Shown: one piece after another, positions 57,210-64,000 of the stretch
How positions within the stretch are numbered: the stretch's first letter is position 1
Layout of the letters: each line of letters opens with the position of its first letter
DNA from: Notamacropus eugenii
Taxonomy: Eukaryota; Chordata; Mammalia; Diprotodontia; Macropodidae
Direction of reading: 5' to 3'
DNA length: 64,000 nucleotides
NCBI RefSeq assembly: GCF_028372415.1
Contig: NC_092872.1
Span: 392,916,853-392,980,852, forward strand
Notes under the pieces: model-generated
Seen by the model: the letters and a program-made list of their open reading frames with translations, nothing else
What the model was told of the DNA's origin: nothing
The model's database searches: none
Translations under genes and position numbers: made by a program

Positions 57210-57362
57210 AATTCTAACACTGGGAGTATGTGATGTTAAGCAAGTCACTTAGTCTTTCATGTCTCTCTGCTTCCTTATCTGTAACATGGATATGTTGGAA
57301 GAAATTACTCTTAAGGTCCATTATTGCCTGAAATATCCCGTGATTATATGAGTTAAATGTCA
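57210..57362 (+). mobile_element. CORE-SINE, partial
   Basis: 'gttaagcaagtcacttagtc', 'gcttccttatctgtaacatg' and 'cttaaggtccattattgcct' followed by 'gtgattatatga' match the second half of the MIR/Mar SINE. Confidence 0.65.
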
Positions 57363-59260
57363 TTTAAGGAAGTTAATGTGTGACACTACGATATGTAGCA
57401 CACATCTTCCTTTATTTTCCTTTTCATTCTTTTTTCTACAATTAGTCTCCCTAACCTCTTTTTTCTTCTACTACTATCTTTTCATTACTACTTTATTTTC
57501 CTTTCTCTTTTCCTCTCTTATCTCCAGACTAGAAATTGTAACATATTTAGTGAAGTCTGTGAATTTGCTAAGAAGTGGTAAATTTGAGTTCAAACCCTAT
57601 GCAAGGGAAAAATTTGTTTTGCTTAAGTAAGTATGTATATTTATTTCGAAGGTTTTTTTTTCTTCCCTTCCCCCTTCCAAGAGTAGAGGGTGAGAAACAG
57701 AGAGGGAAAAGCATAAATATTTTTTGTTAAGGGGGAGGGGATTAAGCAAAACAAACTATCAAAGTTATCATCAATTTCCAATTAACTAAGCATACTGAAT
57801 GATATTATATTGCAGAAAACACAATATGACTCTAGCTTTCCCCTTTTGTTTTACATTGAAAGAAAAGAGACATCTTTGGGAAAAAAGAGACTTAAACCCC
57901 TATCCAAACTTGAAGGATTTGCTCCACAAGTATGGAAAAAGAAGCTTGCTCAGATGGAATATGTAAATCACACAAAAGATTCTTCTCTGCCTTGGTAACC
58001 TGTCAGCCAAACTTTCATTTCCTCAAGAGCAAAGGATTTTCCAATTACAATGTTATGCTTGGAAATCTGCAACAAAACAAAAACTGGGTTACTTGGGAAG
58101 CAATCTATCTTAGCTGTACAGCACTAGATTTAATTTTGACAAAATTGTTAAGCCAAAAAATCTGGTTATTGAGGGAGAAGAAAAGATTCAATTTATTTTT
58201 CACACCTCCCAAAGAAAGGCATTTCAAAAATACGTTTCATTTTCCATTCTGAGTAATTCCCCTTTGAAAACAATACGTCTTCGAACATCTAAAATCTTTT
58301 CATTAAACTTCTATGTATTTTAAGGTTCTGAACATTCATTAAGGTTCCCAAATATCTAGAAATTGTCACATTGTTTAACAAAACAGTACTGATCATTCCA
58401 GGAAGTTCTAGTGTGTTAAATGTGCAAAACTGTTTTTATCAGCATAGGCAATTAGTGAATTGATTGTAAAGCTACTATATGAGCTACACAACTATTCTTA
58501 GTGGTTAAGTGAATTGTATTCCCTGAAGTCTGTCCTTAATTATTCAGAAGACCTAGTATTCATCTGCATCAAGCTGATCAATAATTAATATATCTCTTTT
58601 AATGTTCTTTAACTACAATCTCCTTTTTAGATACTTGGTTTTATATGATCAAGAGCATCTCAAAAACTAAGGAAACCACAGGGTAGGACTCATATCAAGA
58701 GAGAACTTATTTTATATCCAAGAATGTCAGACACTTTGTTTTAATGGTGGTTGATACCAGCTAAGCAGAATTGTATTTTTCCATAAGCAGTTTACTTTAT
58801 TGTAAAATGTTAATTGCTGCAATTCCCATAAATTGAAACCCCGAGTAATGATACTTCTTGGATGAAAGACTCAAGGGAAACTTGGGAAGAAGGTCAAGTA
58901 TTGCTTTACTGTCCCTTCTAACTTTCATCACCTTTTGGTTCTTTCCTATTCCAGTACCTTGCTACCTCGTCTAAAACACCAAGTGCTTTTTTGCTACCCA
59001 TAGACTCCCAGAATACTAGACTAAACTTTCCATTTTTTGAAAATGCCCCCATGCTGTTCCTTTTTAACTTCTTCACACTTCAAAATACCTATGTCTTAAC
59101 TCCTGTTCTTTCAGGGCCCTTGTTAGCTGAGGTTGTGAAAATACAATGAAATAATGATGAATGAGACATTGATAGGTACCTGATCACAGGTGAAATTCTA
59201 TTTTAACAAGTACTTTACTCTAAAAGAAACAATGCTGGAGAGTATTTAGGAACATCTGCC
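57363..59260. other. Unassigned stretch
   Basis: No recognised gene. A 106-codon plus-strand frame (57932-58252) has no recognised domain or context. An imperfect poly-pyrimidine block lies at 57408-57525. Confidence 0.5.
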
Positions 59261-59264
59261 AGTT

Positions 59265-59525
59265 TCTGAGTCATAAGATCTGGGTTTCAATGTTGCCTTT
59301 ATGACTTACTACCTGTATAAAGTTAGGCAAGATGATATGATGATGATAAGGAGGAGGAGGAGGAAGGGGATAGCATTTATACAGTATTATGAGGTTTACA
59401 AAGCACTTTATGCGTTATCTCATTTGATTTAACCTCTCTAGGCCTCAAATTTCTCATCTGTTAAAGAGGAGGTTGAACTTTCAAAGATTCCTTCTAGCTT
59501 TAAATTTACATTAGCATGAATATTT
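59265..59525 (+). mobile_element. SINE with a second repeat piece inside
   Basis: The outer SINE is 'gagtcataagatctgggttt', 'cctgtataaagttaggcaa', then 'taacctctctaggcctcaaa', 'ctcatctgttaaagaggagg' and 'gattccttctagctttaaa'. Between 59331 and 59432 lies (GAT)n/(GGA)n and 'gatagcatttatacagtatt', 'gaggtttacaaagcacttta' and 'gttatctcatttgat'. This is a different old repeat (MIR/L3-like) inserted near the B-box-distal part. Confidence 0.6.
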
Positions 59526-60355
59526 TTTCAACCACAGAAAGCAGGAGTAGTGGGAGATTTTGAGTAGGAGGTCTCTTTTTCTGCATCCCTCAATCAAATG
59601 AAATACTTTCCTACTGTAGGGACCTATCCTCATGGAAGATTACTTGAAAATAAATGTTACCTTGGTCCATTAGTATTGTTTTGTTCCCTTGACAGTATCT
59701 TCTTTCAGAATAATTTTCTTAAACTACCTTTTTTTCTGTTTTGTTAATACTGTTGAAGGAAAATAAGAATAAACCACTAACACTAAAAAAATAAATAAAT
59801 GAGTTCATAATTGAGATGATTGATTTCCATTGTGTGCTAGAGAAAAAAAGGAGAAAAATAAATATTTTGCTAATAAAAGTCTTTCAATATTTTTCACCAT
59901 AATTATTCCCACTTACTCTACAATAAATGTAAGATATAACAATGTCAATTGTATCATAACTTCTGCTTATGCAGTGATGGCAAATTTAATGCTGGCTATT
60001 TGTCTTGAACTTGGAGAAAGGAATGGATAAATGGTTCTTGATTCTTTCTTACATCTATTTTAATTTGGTTTCCTACCAGTTTAATACAAAATAATTGATT
60101 CTTATTGGTAAAGCTTGAAATATATATATCAGGCAGTTGATGTTTGGAGAAAGTTCATTTTAGACTAGTAGGCTTGAAGAAACAAGCATCATCTACTAAA
60201 TGAAAGTTAAGCTAGAATATGAGAGGGATAATTTTAGATCAAGTCTATGAAGCTGTTAAATTCTAAGAGATGCGCTATTTTCAGATCAAAGAGAGGAGTT
60301 AGGCAAAAAACCAACTGAGTATCAGTTCTAATTCTATTTCCCTAACTATCCATGT
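59526..60355. other. Unassigned stretch
   Basis: No gene recognised. A short AAT/AAATA run is at 59786-59800, and otherwise the stretch is AT-rich. Confidence 0.5.
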
Positions 60356-60565
60356 GACCTTGGGTAAAACAGAAACACAGAATCTTAGAATGGGAAGGCA
60401 ACTCTAAGATTCTATTGTCCATCTTGTACCTAAACAAGAAGTCTCTCAATAAGATCTCCAGCATGTAGTAATCTAATCTTAGGTTTAACACCTCTAGCTA
60501 GGAGAAACAAACTTCCTGAAAAGATAACCTGTTCCACTTTGTATCACTCCAGTTGTTAGAAATGG

Positions 60566-60605
60566 TTTTTGTTTGTTTGTTTGTTTGTTGCTGCTGCTGC
60601 TGCTC
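60566..60605. repeat. (TTTG)n and (TGC)n microsatellites
   Basis: About six TTTG units directly followed by five or six GCT/TGC units, at the left edge of the L1 3' end. Confidence 0.9.
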
Positions 60606-61240
60606 TTTACATCAGAACTACATTTGACCCACATAGACAAAATTATTTATAGAAGCTCTTTTTTGTAGTAGCAAAGATTTGGAAATTGAGGGGATGCCCA
60701 TGAATTGGGGAATGGCTAAACAAGTTGTGGTATATGAATGTAATGGAATAATATTGTACTACAAGAAATGATGAGCAGGCAGACTTCAGAAAAACCTGGG
60801 AAGACTTAAATGTACTGATGTTGAGTGAAGTGAGCTGAAGCAGGAGAACATTGCACAGAGGTACAGGAACATTATTTGAAGAACAGCTTTGATAGATATA
60901 GCTCATGCAATGTCTAAGACACCTCCAAAATTCTCATGATGGAAAATGCTATCCACCTTCAGAGAAAGAACTTTGGAGTCTGAATACAAATGGAAACGTT
61001 ATTTGCTCTCTTTTTTGTTGTTATTTTGTTTCTTCTTTATTATGATTCCTCCCATTGTTTCTAATTCTTCTTTACAACATGACTAATGTGAAAATATGTT
61101 TAAAATAAATGTACATGTAAAGCCTATATCAGATCACACATGATCTTGGGAAAAGAAGAGGAGAAAATTTGAAATTCAAAATCTTGTGAGAATGAATGTT
61201 GAAAACTAAAAATTAATTAATTTGAAAAGAATTTAGAAAA
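60606..61240 (+). mobile_element. L1 3' end, 5' truncated
   Basis: The plus strand gives the ORF2 C-terminus, including 'aagttgtggtatatgaatgt' (VVVYECNG-like) and 'ctgatgttgagtgaagtgag' (LMLSEVS). The 3' UTR follows with 'gagaaagaactttggagtct' and 'caaaatcttgtgagaatgaa', ending 'gttgaaaactaaaaattaat'. It interrupts the CR1/L3 element. The last 60 bp are nearly the same as the end of HAL1-C. Confidence 0.85.
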
Positions 61241-62334
61241 GAACTAAACTTGATGTTTTGCAACATTCACCTTTTACCTTCAGGAAAGAGAAATGAACTG
61301 CAATTTCTTGTCTTTATAATATCACTTTAAATACTTAGGATAGCTATCCCTTCCCTCAATTCTGCTCTTCAGAAGGTAAAATATCTACCATTTCCTTCCA
61401 CTTCACTATCTTCAGGTCCTTTACAAAAAATCTTTCTCTACATTCTATCAGTTCATATATGTTCTTATAAAATTGTAGTTTCCAGAACTGAACACCATAC
61501 TCCAAATGTGGTTGACCCAGACAGAACACAGCATGATTGTCAACTCCTTAGTGATTTTGCTTCTCTTCACCTTGTCATATCTTATATTGAGATTTCAATC
61601 TAAAAATCTCTGCACATATTTTTTCAGGGAAAAATGAAGCTAAGACACACTTACAGAAACCAATTTTTAGAAATTAAATGAAGGACTTTTCACTTCTTCT
61701 TATTCAAAAGCTCATTTCTGTCAATTCAGTCCAACATTCTAGCTTATTAAGATATTTTTGGATCATGTCTGTGCAACCAGTCTATTATTTATGTCTTACA
61801 CATTTATGACACCTAAAAATTCAATAATGATACTTTGAATGCCTTTAACTTAGTAACTTATGAAAATGTCAAATGGTACAGTTTCAAGTTGAAATTCATG
61901 GGTCATTTAACTAGAAGTCATTTTTTTTCTCTTTTGGCATATAACTTTAATGATTGCCTGTTTGGTTTCAACCATTCAAGCAGTTATAAATCCAGCTAAC
62001 TAAACCATTGACTCTGCTTTGTTCTCCATCTTTTCCAAAAGAATAGCAAGTCAAATGTTTTGCTAAAGCCTAGCTAAATTACATATCAAGTATTTCCACG
62101 AATTACCAGTCTGGTGAAACTAACAAAAAAGGAAATGAAATTTGTCTGTCATTACTTTTTCTTGGTCAATCCGTCTTCACTTTTGGTGATTACAACATTT
62201 TTGTATGATTTTTAAAAACTACCTCTTTAAGGTGTCATAGGATTTTACCAGGAATAAAAGTCAAGTTAACTGTTACATAATTTTAAGACTTAAAGAAAAT
62301 AGAGTAACATTTCCTTTGCTCTAATCCTGAAATA

Positions 62335-62520
62335 CCTTAGGATTATTGACTTAGAGTTGGAAAACACCTTATAAGCTATCTCATTCAAGCTCCTTATTTT
62401 AAAAATGAGGAAATTGAGGTTAAGTGACTTGTGTGAAAGAATATAGTGTCAAAATTGAAACCTATGTCTTTTGAAGACTACAAGTCTAAGAAGTTTTCCA
62501 CCATATCACACTACCTCCTC
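62335..62520 (-). mobile_element. CORE-SINE inserted in CR1/L3
   Basis: The plus strand reads 'gacttagagttggaaaacac', 'aaaatgaggaaattgaggtt', 'aagtgacttgtgtgaaagaa' and 'ctatgtcttttgaagacta', the reverse complement of the MIR/Mar SINE. It separates two parts of the CR1/L3 element. Confidence 0.75.
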
Positions 62521-63330
62521 CATTCATTGTAAGCTTTCAAAAACCACAGACAGTGGCATTAAAATCATGTATCCTGCATGATCTATACTAGAATATAATT
62601 CATCTTAGCCTGATTAACATGGGCATCTAGGATTTCCTTATTGTCTCTTCATTTATCTTAGTTAAAAATACCATATTAGTGATCTTTATTCTGTGCTTCA
62701 CATTACAAAAATGATTCTCTTTGGCAGAGATAAGAGAAACAAAATAATAGCTAGGGAGCTTCTTTTCATTATCTATTAATGTTATTTCATCAATCCCAAA
62801 CAGTAGTCCTAACTCATTTTCGATAGTTCTATTTTTCCCATTTATTTTTTTAAAATCTCTATGTTGTCTTTAGCCTTTCTCACAAGCCTCATCTTATTCT
62901 TACTATTAGCACTCCTGACTACTGACGCTGTTCATATAGGACCAAGGCATTTTTTATAGCTATGCACTGTTAATATGCCTTACTTACATTTTCTGTTCTC
63001 ATCTTTTAAAAATCTCACTTTATCCACAAGTTCGCCATGCCTTCATACCATTCTCTTTAGAATATTTTCTCTTTTCCTCCTCATAATAATTGTGTCTCTG
63101 CAGAATGAATTATTGAGAACTCACTGGTCCTTCTGAACCAACTTCTTCTGTAACTCCCCACCTTTAATCTAAAGTCCATATCAGACCATGTTTGGCTTTC
63201 CTAATCTTTCTTTTTTCACAAATTATAATAAAAAACTGATAATTCTCTCTTCCCTCCAAGTTCTCATCCTCCTTTCTAGTAAGAATCAGATCCAGAAATT
63301 AATTTGAACTAGATCATCTCTTAAATTCTC

Positions 63331-64000
63331 TATCAGTCATCACCCTACAAATCTATGAAATTACAGATTATCACACAGGATTGACTTATAGGGAAGTTGG
63401 CATCCTTTGGAGAGACAATCAGTCTTTATTGAGATTATTTTGTTTCTTGTGGGTGTTTCTGGATCCCTTCAAAAATGTTTATTGCATATTTGCCCAGCTC
63501 AGCTGCCAGTATAAATCTTGCTGATAAATCTTGATATGTTAGTACTAGAAAAATAAAGAACAGTATATCAGATATAGATAAAAAACAGGTTTATAAGAGG
63601 CTTAAATCAGCTAGAATTGTATGCTTTTGATACAGATGGCTATTATGTCATATAATGACAGTAATTAAAATCCATTCATGCATGTTCAACTTTAATAAAC
63701 TCTATTAATAATGAACATTCTTCAAGTTTCATTGCAACACACAATATTTAATGATATCCCTATGAATTAAAAGCCCAAATCTTCCATTTATTGCTCCAAG
63801 CAATTTAGATACATTAAATTAAAAAACTATAAGCACTGAATTAACAGTTGCTTACTTGCACTTGAAATTATCTACTAGAAACTCATTACAGTACAGCAAC
63901 ATTATTAATCCTACTGGTAACTAGCTAATAATGAGATGAAGTGACTGACCTTAGTTGTTAACATATTGACAATGCCTCTTTCAGACATCAGTGAATTGAG
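63331..64000. other. Unassigned right end of the window
   Basis: AT-rich with no recognised gene, repeat family or RNA gene. Confidence 0.5.

Larger units (their letters stand above)
60360..63330 (-). mobile_element. Ancient CR1/L3 LINE, interrupted
   Basis: On the minus strand the translation near 62185-62105 gives a degraded form of the CR1 RT block 'GFxxxRSCQTNL', near 62080-62030 'SKAFDxVxH'-like, and near 61530-61475 'RPHLEYxVQFW' (here GQPHLEYGVQFW). The order along the minus strand is that of CR1 ORF2. Parts are 63330-62525, 62325-61265 and about 60565-60360, separated by a SINE and an L1. The 3 kb length is unusual for such an old element. Confidence 0.7.

Noticed and set aside
57932-58252. 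106-codon plus-strand frame
   Set aside because: No domain or context recognised, and the composition matches its noncoding surroundings.

Overview
The window looks like a gene-poor stretch of a marsupial genome, either an intron or an intergenic desert. Four things point there: several copies of a half-L1 (HAL1) with L1-type ORF1 of the kind known from opossum and other marsupials; autonomous L1s of matching type; tRNA-derived/CORE SINEs whose body resembles the marsupial Mar/WSINE-type repeats; and an old background of L2, CR1/L3, MIR-like and hAT remnants. I cannot decide between an American and an Australian marsupial. No intact host protein-coding gene, tRNA, rRNA or CpG-rich promoter was recognised. 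Nearly every long reading frame is LINE-derived or comes from a microsatellite. All family assignments are from memory of consensus sequences and conserved protein motifs; no database search was possible.

Layout. 0-5.4 kb: microsatellite, SINEs, a 5'-truncated HAL1 on the minus strand (copy A), hAT and L2 remnants. 5.5-9.8 kb: an older plus-strand L1 with a processed pseudogene of the galectin-related gene LGALSL inserted into its ORF1, flanked by a 14-bp near-perfect duplication. 9.8-15.5 kb: a minus-strand L1 3' end split by a HAL1 (copy B, perfect 13-bp duplication) that itself carries a ~0.9 kb LTR-like insert, then a deleted plus-strand L1. 16.8-18.7 kb: a minus-strand L1 split by a composite of (CA)n, SINE, (TG)n and a HAL1-like piece. 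18.7-24.4 kb: mostly old sequence with SINEs, a CR1/L3 piece and an L2 interrupted by a SINE. 24.4-29.5 kb: a minus-strand SINE split by an LTR-like insert that holds HAL1 copy C, followed by HAL1 copy D. 31-35.6 kb: HAL1 copies E and F, F being the best preserved. 36-41.7 kb: an old L1 end and unassigned sequence. 41.7-48.3 kb: two L1s head to head. 48.5-55.1 kb: a nearly full-length L1 with a target duplication, sitting inside an older minus-strand L1 5' end. 55.7-64 kb: unassigned sequence, SINEs, and an ancient minus-strand CR1/L3 interrupted by an L1 3' end and a SINE.

How the parts relate. The central theme is a LINE pair. The autonomous L1 encodes ORF1 (coiled coil, RRM-like and C-terminal domains) and ORF2 (endonuclease, reverse transcriptase). 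The HAL1 copies keep the 5' UTR and ORF1, then run straight into a ~1 kb purine-rich tract and the last ~60 bp of an L1-like 3' end, with no ORF2. They must have been moved by ORF2 supplied in trans. Two copies (A and F) share the same two premature stops in ORF1, which suggests that a HAL1 lineage with an already truncated ORF1 kept multiplying.
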